From Streptomyces griseus subsp. griseus (GTDB lineage: Bacteria; Actinomycetota; Actinomycetes; Streptomycetales; Streptomycetaceae), in the NCBI RefSeq assembly GCF_003610995.1, contig NZ_CP032543.1, positions 3,968,001-4,032,000 of the forward strand: DNA of 64,000 nucleotides. Direction: 5' to 3'. Of the stretch, positions 7,837 through 15,790 are shown in pieces. Both the position numbers and the translations under genes were made by a program. The stretch's first letter is position 1. Each line of letters begins with the position of its first letter. Below the pieces are notes generated by a model. That model was not told the DNA's origin and did no database searches. It saw nothing but the letters and a program-made list of their open reading frames with translations.

Positions 7837-8297
7837 GGCGCCGGCCGAGCGTCGTCCATGGCGTGCTCGATTCGGAGGCGCATGGTCGGATGGACGTCGT
7901 AAGTCGAGAGGTCCGCTGCGGTAACCCAGCGGACCTGAGTTGTTTCGTCGCTCGTCCGTACGTCACCACCGACGGGGCGAGCGCGGAAACAGATGCTGAA
8001 CTGCTGCCGTGCCTCTCCGTCGTCGTAGAGCATCACGTGCCCGGGGTCGGTGTAGATCCCAGAGATGTCTATGACTTCGGCCTTGATGCCGGTCTCTTCC
8101 CAGACCTCGCGCACAACCGTGTCACTGATGGACTCGCCGACATCGTGGCCGCCACCGGGCAGCGCCCAACGGCCGTTGTCTGAGCGCTGAATGAGCAGGA
8201 CGGCGCCTTCGTCGTTCCGCACGAACGCCACGACGGACGGCACCACCGAGTTGGCCGGCGGGGCGTCCGGGTCGTGGAGGTAGTCGATGCGTCCCAT
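7824..8297 (-). CDS. Nudix hydrolase, Pif-like
   Basis: A 157-residue Nudix protein. The box G-x5-E-x7-R-E-V-W-E-E-T-G-I runs from Gly49 to Ile71 and is complete, so it should bind metal and hydrolyse a nucleoside diphosphate derivative. In pSAM2 a Nudix-domain protein, Pif, blocks redundant transfer between cells already carrying the element; the location beside the element's regulators suggests an analogous immunity factor. Its start is 2 bases from the stop of the XRE regulator, so the pair is one operon. Homology to Pif beyond the Nudix fold was not tested. Confidence 0.8.
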   Translation of the reverse strand: MGRIDYLHDPDAPPANSVVPSVVAFVRNDEGAVLLIQRSDNGRWALPGGGHDVGESISDTVVREVWEETGIKAEVIDISGIYTDPGHVMLYDDGEARQQFSICFRARPVGGDVRTSDETTQVRWVTAADLSTYDVHPTMRLRIEHAMDDARPAPYIG

Positions 8298-8299
8298 GT

Positions 8300-9058
8300 T
8301 CAGGCTCCCACCATGTCGTCGTTGGTGACCGGGCGTGCGCTGCCCCAGGTCTGTTCGATGCTACGGGCGTAGGTGTCGAAGAGCCCGCCGCCCGGTAGTC
8401 GGCGCAGGTGTAGGACAGGGGCCATGTAGGCGCCGATTCCGTAGACGTGCGTGTTCACGAGCATTTCGTCGTCGGATCGGAAGAGCGAGTTGTAGAGCGT
8501 GGCGTCATGGAGCCGGAAGCCGATATCTGGGTGGCTCGTGAAGAGCGGCTGGTAGTTCACCAGGGCATTGCGGATCTTGCCGTCCATGATGCGGTGCCCT
8601 TCGTCTATGCCGCGCTGCCGCACCGCGTCGCAGCCGGGGTCTCCCAACATGATCCGCACCTGCGCGTTGCCCTCAACCTTGGCTTTCAGTAGGCCGTGGA
8701 AGAGAGGGTCCTCCGAGAGCCAGAGTCCGGAGTAGACCAGCACATCGAGGTGTGTGCGGGCCTGTGCGTAAAGCTCCCGCCATAGTCCGTTCGGGACCAT
8801 GTGGCGGTGCGGGTAGACCGTGACGATCTCCGCCTTGCTTAGGTCGGTAGCGCTGTCGACAGCCCTGCCGTCGTCCCACAACGTCGTGACGTCCACGGCG
8901 AGCACAGAGGCCGTCGCGTACTGATGCCGCCGGTACGGCACCTTCCCCTGTGTGATCCAGCGCTCCACCGTCTTGGCGTTTACGTCGATGGCTTCGGCCA
9001 GGTCGCGGACGGTCATGCCCTGAGCGAGCAGGGCCGAACGTAAGCGCTCGTTGGTCAT
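8300..9058 (-). CDS. XRE-type regulator with PLD-like C-terminal domain
   Basis: A 252-residue protein. Residues 4-60 form a helix-turn-helix (MTVRDLAEAIDVNAKTVERW). The C-terminal part (W-R-E-L-Y-x-Q-A, LVYSGLWLSEDP, VRIMLGDPGCDAV) resembles the phospholipase-D-like sensor domain often called DUF5919 in Streptomyces regulators. A double H-x-K signature is not present, so enzymatic activity is unlikely. It is the first gene of a minus-strand pair with the Nudix gene and is divergent from the strong promoter at 9213-9241, which it may control. Confidence 0.8.
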   Translation of the reverse strand: MTNERLRSALLAQGMTVRDLAEAIDVNAKTVERWITQGKVPYRRHQYATASVLAVDVTTLWDDGRAVDSATDLSKAEIVTVYPHRHMVPNGLWRELYAQARTHLDVLVYSGLWLSEDPLFHGLLKAKVEGNAQVRIMLGDPGCDAVRQRGIDEGHRIMDGKIRNALVNYQPLFTSHPDIGFRLHDATLYNSLFRSDDEMLVNTHVYGIGAYMAPVLHLRRLPGGGLFDTYARSIEQTWGSARPVTNDDMVGA

Positions 9059-9212
9059 CTCTACCCCCGGTGGGACGTCTTGGGACTTCTCGACGGTAGC
9101 CAGATAGGCCCAAGGTGTCTACGGAAGGGGTAACCAACGCCCCTGGCCTGCACCGATGCTGATGGTGCGCCAAGAAGTTCCGGCGCAAAGCCCAGAGGTT
9201 CCGCCGATGAGC

Positions 9213-9255
9213 TTGACGGCAGTCGATGCAGTACCTGTAATAGAGGTACTGCATC
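9213..9255 (+). promoter_or_regulatory. Strong promoter overlapped by a 12-bp dyad operator
   Basis: TTGACG at 9213-9218 and TGTAAT at 9236-9241 are separated by 17 bases, each matching the housekeeping consensus at five of six positions. A perfect inverted repeat (9225-9236 with 9244-9255, 7-base spacer) covers the -10 region and start point, the usual place for a repressor. It points into the transfer operon starting at 9715, so it probably drives the conjugation genes under control of the XRE or GntR protein. Confidence 0.75.
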
Positions 9256-9714
9256 ACCTCGCGGGGTGATCGCGATGAACGGCTCTACCTGCCCGGAGAG
9301 CCCCGTGAAACGGGTTCGAAGGAAGCGCTCGCAGCTTGAGAACTGAACAGCGTGCCAAGAACGAATGGCGGGGTGGAATTCCTCGTTCCCGCGGTGACCG
9401 GGTGATGTCGCCCGGCGGCACCAACCTTCTGTGCAACGGCTCTGGAGAACACCTGAGAGCACCTGGGTGCCACCCGTATGCACGCCGCCCTGCTGGCGTC
9501 AGAGCAGCGACGATGACGCACCCGACTTCCCGGGCTCTGGACCTGCTGGCCGTGGCATCGGCCGACAGGTGAAGCCCTGTGGCCCTCCGCTCGGAGGCTG
9601 ATCGCTTCGTTGATCTTCGCCACTGTCTGATCCCGCTGTACCCGGGGTGGTCGCCTCTCGCCAAAAGACCGCGACCGCCCCGGTTCCCGATCCCTTCGTA
9701 GTCCTGGAGTTCTC
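9256..9714 (+). promoter_or_regulatory. Long untranslated leader with rrn-like boxA element
   Basis: About 460 bases of transcript separate the promoter from the first gene. No coding sequence is convincing. Bases 9335-9350 (CTTGAGAACTGAACAG, followed by CGTGCC) closely resemble the boxA antitermination segment of Streptomyces rRNA leaders as I remember it. Just before the first gene a hairpin (9644-9653 pairing with 9672-9681, one G-U pair) is followed by GGTTCCC. The arrangement suggests antitermination control of a long operon. Confidence 0.45.
9644..9681 (+). repeat. Conserved hairpin, first copy
   Basis: Arms GGGGTGGTCG and CGACCGCCCC with an 18-base loop. The same motif, loop included (CCTCTCGCCAAA-AGACC), recurs at 16123-16159 ahead of the replication genes; the G-U pair here is G-C there. 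Two copies upstream of two operons point to a shared RNA-level or operator function. Confidence 0.6.
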
Positions 9715-10011
9715 ATGCGCATGTACATCGGCGGCCACCAGGTCGTCTCGGACACCGACTTCGTAGAACTGGCCCTCGGTACCCCCCTGGATCTCTGGCT
9801 GGGTGTGGAAGGTGAGAGCGAGATGGAGCGGGCGGCCCGTCTGGACGCGGCTCGCGGCATCCTCGCTGACAACCCCGACCTGCCCGACCGCGTGAGCCAG
9901 GCCGCCGCCGAGGCGATCCAGGCTCACGCCCCGGAGCTCTTCAACGTCGCGTTGCTCCCCACCCGCCGAGCGGCCGGCCGACGGCAGTACCGGGGCGGTG
10001 CGGCGGCATGA
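9715..10011 (+). CDS. AICE-associated hypothetical protein
   Basis: A 98-residue soluble, acidic protein with a short basic tail (RRAAGRRQYRGG). No family motif is recognised. It is the first gene of the transfer operon: SD CTGGAG lies 5 bases before ATG-CGC-ATG, and its stop overlaps the next start by four bases (ATGA), so it is translated together with the DUF2637 gene. Its place suggests a small conjugation or regulatory accessory protein, but nothing in the sequence tells what it does. Confidence 0.7.
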   Translation: MRMYIGGHQVVSDTDFVELALGTPLDLWLGVEGESEMERAARLDAARGILADNPDLPDRVSQAAAEAIQAHAPELFNVALLPTRRAAGRRQYRGGAAA

Positions 10012-11039
10012 CGACCACAACGCACAGCACGGATCGGCCGGCGGTTCCGCCGCTGACCCGCCCGGAACTCGGCCTGGCCGGTGTCGGTGCACTCGCTGCG
10101 GCCGGTGTCGGCGCACTCGGGCTGATCTCCTCGTTCGACGCGGTCTCGGCCGCGGCGGCCCTGTGGGGATTCAGCGAAGCGTGGATGGTCCCCGTCGGCA
10201 TGGACGTGTCCATCCCCGTGTTCTCCGTGGCGAACCTGCTGCTGATCCGGATGGACATGGCCCTGGCCTGGGTCCGCTTCGTCCCCTGGATCCTGACCCT
10301 GGTCACCTGCGGACTGAACATCTCCGCAGGCCATGACCTATGGGCCAAGGTGGCGCACGGAACGATGCCGCTGCTGTGGGTGGTGTTCTCCGAGATCGGC
10401 GCCCACATCTACGCCTCCCGCATCGGCGCCGTCACCGGCCGCCGCATGGACAAGATCCGCGCCTCCCGGTGGCTGCTCGCCTTCCCCTCCACCTTCACCC
10501 TTTGGCGCCGGATGACGCTGTGGGAGATCACCTCCTACGCCGACGCCCTGACCCGTGAGCGGGAACGTCTGCTCGCCCGTGCCGAGCTGCGCGAGCGGCA
10601 CGGGCGCCGGTGGCGTTCGAAGACGCCGCGGGCCACGCGTGTCCTGCTCAAGCTCGGGGAGGCCAACCCCGCCGAGCAGGCCGCGCCCGCCGAGTTGCCG
10701 GCCGAACCGCCGGTGGAGCCGCCAGGCGAGCAGGGACCGGATGAGGCGACCGAGCCGAAGGCGCCTGCAGTGTCCTCGCCGCGTCGCCGTTCGAAGTCCA
10801 AGCCGAAGCCGCGGCGGAGTCCGGAAGAGGTCCTGGCCGAGGCCCGAAAGGTCACCGAGGAGTGGCCGGACGCGGCGCTGACCGCAGACGGCATCCGCAC
10901 GGCGGTGCGCGTCTCTGCGGCGACTGCTCGCACGTTGCGCGACACCCTCAAGGAAGAGCGCGCCGAAGCCGAGCCGCTGCACGCCGTGGCCACCGAGCAC
11001 GACGACCACAGTGACGACGCCGGGGCGGTGGCGGCATGA
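10008..11039 (+). CDS. DUF2637 membrane protein (Spd-like)
   Basis: A 343-residue protein. Residues ~20-160 hold four hydrophobic helices, including LAGVGALAAAGVGALGLI, a second ending VFSVANLLLI, WILTLVTCGLNISAG and MPLLWVVFSEIGAHIY, typical of DUF2637 proteins of Streptomyces plasmids and AICEs. A Pro/Glu-rich linker follows. The C-terminal ~70 residues (SPEEVLAEARKVTEEWPD, then TADGIRTAVRVSAATARTL) look like a helix-turn-helix. The gene is coupled on both sides by four-base overlaps. Members are assumed to help intramycelial spread; evidence for this one is context only. Confidence 0.8.
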   Translation: MTTTTHSTDRPAVPPLTRPELGLAGVGALAAAGVGALGLISSFDAVSAAAALWGFSEAWMVPVGMDVSIPVFSVANLLLIRMDMALAWVRFVPWILTLVTCGLNISAGHDLWAKVAHGTMPLLWVVFSEIGAHIYASRIGAVTGRRMDKIRASRWLLAFPSTFTLWRRMTLWEITSYADALTRERERLLARAELRERHGRRWRSKTPRATRVLLKLGEANPAEQAAPAELPAEPPVEPPGEQGPDEATEPKAPAVSSPRRRSKSKPKPRRSPEEVLAEARKVTEEWPDAALTADGIRTAVRVSAATARTLRDTLKEERAEAEPLHAVATEHDDHSDDAGAVAA

Positions 11040-11680
11040 ACACTCTCTTAACCGCCCTCGCCACGGCCGGGCCGCTCGCGGCCGGATGGTCAGCCCACAC
11101 CCTGTGGCTGCGCCGCTCCCTGCGTAGCGCTCGCAGGGATCCGCTCACCGGGCTGCGCACACGTGACGGCTTCACCCGCCGAGCCGCCGTCCTGCTCAAG
11201 GATCCCCGGTCGGTGGTGGTCCTCGCGGACGTCGACCGCTTCAAGCAGATCAACGACAACTACGGCCACGCAGCAGGGGATGCCCTGCTGCGGGCAACCG
11301 CGGACCGGCTGGCCCACTACGTCGGCCGGGCCGGTGTCGCCGGACGGCTCGGGGGCGATGAGTTCGCCGCCGTCGTCATCGATGACCACGGCACCGTCTC
11401 CGACCTCCTCGCCGTCCTGCACGGCGTACTCGCCCGCCCAGCAGACGGAATGGACCCGGCAGTGCACACCACGGTGTCGCTCGGCTGGGTCCGGGCTGCA
11501 GACCACCCCGACGAGGACCTGTCCGGTCTGCTGCGGCGGGCGGATGAGGCCATGTATGCGGCGAAGCAGGGCAGGGCCGGGGTGCGTCGGGCCGGGCTCG
11601 GCAGGATCTTCGCCACGTGGTCCGGACGTCGTGCCGGCCGACGCGGCACCGCACTTGCCGGACCACGGGACGCGGCCTGA
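11036..11680 (+). CDS. GGDEF diguanylate cyclase carried in the transfer operon
   Basis: A 214-residue protein with one N-terminal hydrophobic helix and a GGDEF domain: DPLTGL at 35-40, metal-binding Asp67 in DVDRFKQIND, and an intact GGDEF at 106-110, so it should make cyclic di-GMP. The inhibitory RxxD site just before GGDEF is missing, which predicts no product inhibition. There is no sensor domain. Its start overlaps the DUF2637 stop by four bases and its stop overlaps the next start, so it is expressed with the conjugation genes. In Streptomyces c-di-GMP holds BldD on DNA and delays sporulation, so the element might keep its host in vegetative mycelium during transfer (inference). Confidence 0.88.
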   Translation: MNTLLTALATAGPLAAGWSAHTLWLRRSLRSARRDPLTGLRTRDGFTRRAAVLLKDPRSVVVLADVDRFKQINDNYGHAAGDALLRATADRLAHYVGRAGVAGRLGGDEFAAVVIDDHGTVSDLLAVLHGVLARPADGMDPAVHTTVSLGWVRAADHPDEDLSGLLRRADEAMYAAKQGRAGVRRAGLGRIFATWSGRRAGRRGTALAGPRDAA

Positions 11681-12069
11681 TGTCCCCCGCGTTCGGCAAG
11701 TGCTACGACCCCACCGGGGCGGTGCACGGGATACCGACGTTCCCGTGGAAGTACGCCCCCGACGGTTACGCCACCCGCCGCCAGCTGCGTGCCCGCGGGC
11801 TGCGGCCTGGTGGGCAGGAGGTGGCGGCGCAGATCATGCGCCGCTCGCGCCGCCGCAAAGCCGGTGTGGCCGTCGCCTACCTCTACCGCATCGACCGGGC
11901 CAAGCCCGTCCGGCCGATGACCCCGGGCAGGGCCGCGGCGCTCGCCAAGGCGATGCTCGCCCGCCGCACCTGCCCGCAGTGCGGAGTGGATGCCGGGTAC
12001 TGCATCCCGACCTCACTCGGCATGTGCCCCACCTGTGCCTACCTCGAAGAGCAGCGTCCTGCGACGTAA
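11680..12069 (+). CDS. RRQRL-motif zinc-binding protein
   Basis: A 129-residue protein with the motif ATRRQLRARGLRPGGQ at residues 31-46 and a C-terminal zinc site: C98-x2-C101, C108, C116-x2-C119. The basic central helix (RRSRRRKAG) suggests nucleic-acid contact. This matches the small RRQRL zinc proteins annotated on many Streptomyces mobile elements, function unknown. I start it at the ATG overlapping the GGDEF stop (TGATG) rather than at a frame extension upstream. It ends the first transfer operon, before the hairpin at 12087-12105. Confidence 0.78.
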   Translation: MSPAFGKCYDPTGAVHGIPTFPWKYAPDGYATRRQLRARGLRPGGQEVAAQIMRRSRRRKAGVAVAYLYRIDRAKPVRPMTPGRAAALAKAMLARRTCPQCGVDAGYCIPTSLGMCPTCAYLEEQRPAT

Positions 12070-12086
12070 ATCGAACGCACGAACGA

Positions 12087-12105
12087 GGGGCAGGAATCCT
12101 GCCCC
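12087..12105 (+). terminator. Hairpin after the RRQRL gene
   Basis: GGGGCAG, loop GAATC, CTGCCCC, 18 bases after the stop. No U-tract follows, as is normal in Streptomyces. A second, looser dyad (12138-12147 with 12173-12182) lies between it and traB and may be an operator or part of the same terminator. Confidence 0.5.
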
Positions 12106-12211
12106 TGGTCCCCGCTGCGGGGGCCGAGCATCAACGGCACGGGCCCGACCGCTCACCTCTCACAGCGTCGGCCGGGCCCGTGTCCACTCCCTTGTCCAGG
12201 AAGGACAGTTA

Positions 12212-14434
12212 GTGAATCACGACGACGAAAGCGAACTCTTCAACCGACTCGAAGCCGACATGAACACCCCCACCGCACCCGACTCGGTCGGGGAAGTAGT
12301 CGACCTCGACAAGGCCCGGACAGCCCGGACCGAGTCGGCCGACCCGCTCGCCGACCAGTCGGCCGACTCGGCTCCCACCGGGTCGGGTGACGGGTCGGGC
12401 GACCCGGATCAGCCGATGATGGTCGACGGTCCGGCCGAAGTCGGGCCCGGGTTCATGGGCCGGATCATCGGGGCCAAGCGCCGGGCGATTGTTCCCGCGT
12501 GGCTGCGCTCCACTACCGAGCTGCGGACCGCGACCCGGTGGGCCGCAGGCCACTACGGGCACCTCGCCGGGTACCACGCACTGCGCTCCCCGTACTACGC
12601 CGCCCGCCTCACCTTCCAAGCCCCCGTCGGGGCGGCGAAGTTCATGGGCGGGACGATGCGGTGGGTGTCCGACCGGGAGGGCGAGCCGGTCCGGCTCGCG
12701 TCCGTCCGGCGAGAGGACGCAGCCGAGTACCTCAAGCTCTCCCGCCAGCGTGACGGCCGGGTCCGGCTCCGCACCCTCGTTGCGGTGCTGGGCATGTTCG
12801 TCGGACTCGGCATCGCGCTCGCCATCTACGTCCTTGCCCCCGGATGGCTTCAGGCTCTGTCGGTCGGGGCTCTGCTGCTGGCCCTCGGGTCGGCCGGCAC
12901 GCAGGCCGACGCCCCGGTCATCACCCGCGCCGTGGAGATGACCAAGGCACCCAAGCTCACCAGTGACATCGTGCTGCGGGCCCTCGGGGCTCTCGGGATC
13001 ACCGCGATCAACCAGGTGCAGAGCAAGGGCCGCGACGGGTTCACCTTCACCGCCCCCATCACCCGCGACGGCCCCGGATGGCGTGCCGAAGGGGATCTTC
13101 CCTACGGCGTCACGGTCACCGACGTCATCGAGCGCCGCGACAAGCTGGCCTCCGGCCTGCGCCGCCCGCTCGGCTGTGTGTGGCCCGAAGCCGTCCCGGA
13201 CGAGCACACCGGCCGGTTGGTGCTCTGGGTCGGTGATCAGGACATGTCCACGGCCACGAAGCCCGCATGGCCCCTGATCAAGGGCGGGTCCGTCGACCTG
13301 TTCAAGCCGGTCTCCTTCGGCACGGACCAGCGCGGCCGATGGGTCGAGATCACCTTGATGTACATCGCTGGGGTCATCGGGGCGATCCCCCGGATGGGCA
13401 AGACGTTCCTGCTCCGTCTGCTCCTGCTCATCGCAACACTCGACAACCGGGCCGAGCTGCATACCTACGACCTCAAGGGCACCGGCGACCTCGACCCCGT
13501 CGGGGAGCGGGTCTCGCACCGTCACCGGGCTGGGGACGATGACGAGGACATCGAATACGCCCTGGCTGACCTGCGGGGGCTGCGCACCGAACTCCGCCGC
13601 CGGGCCAAGATGATCCGGTCCCTGCCGCGGGACATCTGCCCGGAGTCCAAGGTGACGTCCGAACTGGCGAACAAGCCCAAGTTCGGGCTGCACCCGATCG
13701 TCATCGGGGTGGATGAGTGCCAGGTCTGGTTCGAGCACCCCAAGCACGGCGGAGAGTTCGAAGAAATCTGCACCGACCTCGTCAAGCGCGGCCCCGCCAC
13801 CGGCATCGTGCTCCTGTTGGCCACGCAGCGGCCGGACGCAAAGGCTCTGCCCACCGGGATCAGCGCGAACGCGTCGGCCCGGTGGTGCCTGAAGGTCATG
13901 GGCCAGCTGGAGAACGACATGGTCCTCGGCACCTCGTCCTACAAGCGAGGGATCCGGGCCACCATGTTCAGCTGGAAGGACAAGGGGATCCACTACTTCG
14001 TCGGTGAAGGCGCCGACGCAAGGATCGTCTCGTCCGTCTACATCGACGCCCCCACCGCCGAGGTGATCGGGCTGCGGGCCCGCCGCCTGCGCGAGGCAGC
14101 CGGACGGCTCACCGGGCACGCCGCGGGCGAGTCGTTCGAGGACCGGGAGACCAGCGGGTTCGATCTCCTCGCGGACATCCTCGCCGTCGTGCCGGCCGAA
14201 GAGCCGAAGCTGTGGTCCGAAGTCGTCGTGGCCCGTCTCGCTGAACTCCGGCCGGATGTCTACGGCGGCTGGGAGCCCGAGCAGCTGGCCGCCGCCCTCA
14301 AGCCGCACGGCGTCAGCACCGGCCAGGTCTGGGGCAAGACCGAAGCCGGGAAGGGCGCCAACCGGCGCGGCATCGAGCGATCCCACATCCTCACCGCAAT
14401 TGCGGAGCGTGACGGAAACCGGGACGCGAGCTAG
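12212..14434 (+). CDS. traB: TraB/TraSA-type FtsK-like DNA translocase
   Basis: A 740-residue conjugation motor that pumps double-stranded DNA between mycelia. An acidic N-terminus is followed by two membrane helices near residues 187-232, then an FtsK-like ATPase. Its Walker A is GAIPRMGKT at 390-398, the G-x-P-R-x-G-K-T variant of TraB proteins; Walker B is PIVIGVDECQVW, and a RGPATGIVLLLATQRP segment follows. The C-terminus has the winged-helix-like region expected to recognise repeats at the transfer locus. The GTG at 12212 is chosen because GGAAGGA stands 6-7 bases upstream. The CTAG-rich repeats just after its stop are a candidate target. Confidence 0.92.
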   Translation: MNHDDESELFNRLEADMNTPTAPDSVGEVVDLDKARTARTESADPLADQSADSAPTGSGDGSGDPDQPMMVDGPAEVGPGFMGRIIGAKRRAIVPAWLRSTTELRTATRWAAGHYGHLAGYHALRSPYYAARLTFQAPVGAAKFMGGTMRWVSDREGEPVRLASVRREDAAEYLKLSRQRDGRVRLRTLVAVLGMFVGLGIALAIYVLAPGWLQALSVGALLLALGSAGTQADAPVITRAVEMTKAPKLTSDIVLRALGALGITAINQVQSKGRDGFTFTAPITRDGPGWRAEGDLPYGVTVTDVIERRDKLASGLRRPLGCVWPEAVPDEHTGRLVLWVGDQDMSTATKPAWPLIKGGSVDLFKPVSFGTDQRGRWVEITLMYIAGVIGAIPRMGKTFLLRLLLLIATLDNRAELHTYDLKGTGDLDPVGERVSHRHRAGDDDEDIEYALADLRGLRTELRRRAKMIRSLPRDICPESKVTSELANKPKFGLHPIVIGVDECQVWFEHPKHGGEFEEICTDLVKRGPATGIVLLLATQRPDAKALPTGISANASARWCLKVMGQLENDMVLGTSSYKRGIRATMFSWKDKGIHYFVGEGADARIVSSVYIDAPTAEVIGLRARRLREAAGRLTGHAAGESFEDRETSGFDLLADILAVVPAEEPKLWSEVVVARLAELRPDVYGGWEPEQLAAALKPHGVSTGQVWGKTEAGKGANRRGIERSHILTAIAERDGNRDAS

Positions 14435-14443
14435 CCCGGTTCG

Positions 14444-14493
14444 CCGCTAGACCTAGCAGCACACCCCGCTAGGTCTAGCGGCACCGCTAGCGG
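14444..14493. repeat. CTAG-rich dyads after traB, candidate transfer locus
   Basis: A 14-bp perfect inverted repeat (14444-14457 with 14468-14481, 10-base spacer) is followed by a 10-bp palindrome CCGCTAGCGG at 14484-14493. CTAG, normally rare in Streptomyces DNA, occurs about nine times between 14430 and 14595. TraB proteins bind short repeats in a non-coding clt region usually close to traB, so this is a good candidate; an operator for the spd genes is the alternative. Confidence 0.55.
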
Positions 14494-14573
14494 CACATCT
14501 GCCGCTTGATCAGCGCACTAGCTTCTAGCGTCCCACCTGCGCAAACCCCCGAAACAGGCCTGGGAGGCCCGTG

Positions 14574-14825
14574 ATGACCCCTGCCCTGCTCGCTAGCGCA
14601 TTCTTTCTGTCCATCACCCTGAGTTACGGCGGTCTGTGTGCGGTCTCGCCGTTCGGAGACTGCCGCAAGTGCCGCGGCTGGGGCTTCGCGACCAAGACCG
14701 ACCGCAAGGGCCGTACCAAGCGCGGCAAGGACTGCCGCCGCTGCAAGGCCACCGGCAAACGCATCCGTATCGGCCGCCACCTCTACAACGTCGCCGCCCG
14801 CCTCCACCGCGATGGCACCCGCTAA
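14574..14825 (+). CDS. Small membrane/zinc-ribbon protein of the spread module
   Basis: An 83-residue protein: one N-terminal hydrophobic helix (PALLASAFFLSITLSYGGL), then two C-x2-C pairs (CRKCRGWG and CRRCKATG) like a single DnaJ-type zinc ribbon, and a basic tail. GTG-ATG at 14571-14576 offers two starts; ATG at 14574 has better spacing from GGGAGG. It is the first gene after the CTAG repeats. Small membrane proteins here are usually Spd (spread) proteins. Confidence 0.65.
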   Translation: MTPALLASAFFLSITLSYGGLCAVSPFGDCRKCRGWGFATKTDRKGRTKRGKDCRRCKATGKRIRIGRHLYNVAARLHRDGTR

Positions 14826-14980
14826 CCACGCAGAAGACCGGCGGTCACCCGCCCTGAGGCGATCCCGACCATGTCAGGCGCTCGCCAGCGTGACCGCCGG
14901 TCCAAGCCCCGAACTTGCGAGCACCCGGGGCTCCCGCACCTTATCCAGCACTCCCCATCAGCTTCCAAGGAGTTCCCGTC

Positions 14981-15169
14981 GTGGCCGTCACCGTCTCGCT
15001 CGTCCTGCTCTTCGGACTCGTCCTGTTCTTCCTCCTGCGCTCCAACTCCCTCGGTTGGGGAGCCGCGTTCGTCGCCGTCATGTTCGGGTTCTTCCTCGCC
15101 TCCACCGGCGCGTCCGGCCCGATCAACGAACTCACCACCGCCGTCATCGACGCCATCCCCGACCTGTAG
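14981..15169 (+). CDS. Small Spd-like membrane protein
   Basis: A 62-residue protein that is almost entirely two membrane helices (VSLVLLFGLVLFFLL and GAAFVAVMFGFFLAST) with a short C-terminal tail. The GTG at 14981 is preceded by AAGGAG at 8 bases; upstream in-frame starts lack this. The stop overlaps the SD of the next gene (TAGGAGG), so it is co-translated with it. It resembles the tiny spread proteins of Streptomyces plasmids, which help the element move along the recipient mycelium. Confidence 0.7.
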   Translation: MAVTVSLVLLFGLVLFFLLRSNSLGWGAAFVAVMFGFFLASTGASGPINELTTAVIDAIPDL

Positions 15170-15180
15170 GAGGCACCGTC

Positions 15181-15789
15181 ATGAACGAACCCCTGATCCA
15201 ACGCCACTGGGCCGCACTCGCCGCCCCCAAGGTGGCCCCCGCCCTCGCCACCTCCACCGTGCTGATCCTCGGACGGATCTGGAACGCCAACGGCGCCGAA
15301 CACTCCACCGGCAACGCCGCCTTGATGGTCGTCCTCGCCGCCGGAGCAGCAACGGCCGGCGCTTTCGCGTCGGCCGGTCGCGCCGGTGACTCCGTCATCG
15401 CCGGAACCGCGTTCGCCACCTCGGGCGGCCTCGCCCTCGCAGGCGTCGCCGGATACGCCGACGGCCTTCCCCTCCCTCTGCTGCTGTGGGCCGTGGCCAC
15501 GGCCGTCGCCTACGGGATCGCCGCCCGCTACTGGCGCACCGACCGGCGCGACACCGTCGACTACGAACGGCAGACCACGACCCGCCGCGAGGAACACAGT
15601 CACGTCGAACGCGTGGAGGCTCTGCGAGCAGGGGCACAGATCGAGGTCGCCCGCTCGGGTGCCGCCTACGCCGAGCAACTCGCCACCGCGCTCATCACCC
15701 GTGCCGCCCTGCCCGGCTTCGACCCGCAGACGCTCACAGACGCTGGTCTGCCTGAGCTCCCCGCCGCCGACACCCCCAAGGAGCACTGA
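15181..15789 (+). CDS. SpdB-like membrane protein
   Basis: A 202-residue protein with about four hydrophobic helices in residues 15-120 (ALATSTVLILG, ALMVVLAAGAATAGAF, GLALAGVAGYA, LLLWAVATAVAYGIAA) and a charged C-terminal half. This layout is that of SpdB/spread proteins, thought to form a membrane complex with TraB. SD GGAGG is supplied by the preceding stop region. No enzymatic motif is present. Confidence 0.72.
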   Translation: MNEPLIQRHWAALAAPKVAPALATSTVLILGRIWNANGAEHSTGNAALMVVLAAGAATAGAFASAGRAGDSVIAGTAFATSGGLALAGVAGYADGLPLPLLLWAVATAVAYGIAARYWRTDRRDTVDYERQTTTRREEHSHVERVEALRAGAQIEVARSGAAYAEQLATALITRAALPGFDPQTLTDAGLPELPAADTPKEH

Positions 15790-15790
15790 C

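Noticed and set aside
9336..9572. 78-codon plus-strand frame in the AICE leader
   Set aside because: TTG start within the boxA-like element, no SD, composition unlike a protein; the leader reading is simpler.
11163..12212. Long frame overlapping the GGDEF and RRQRL genes
   Set aside because: Shadow frame, Ser/Arg/Pro-rich, incompatible with the four coupled genes around it.
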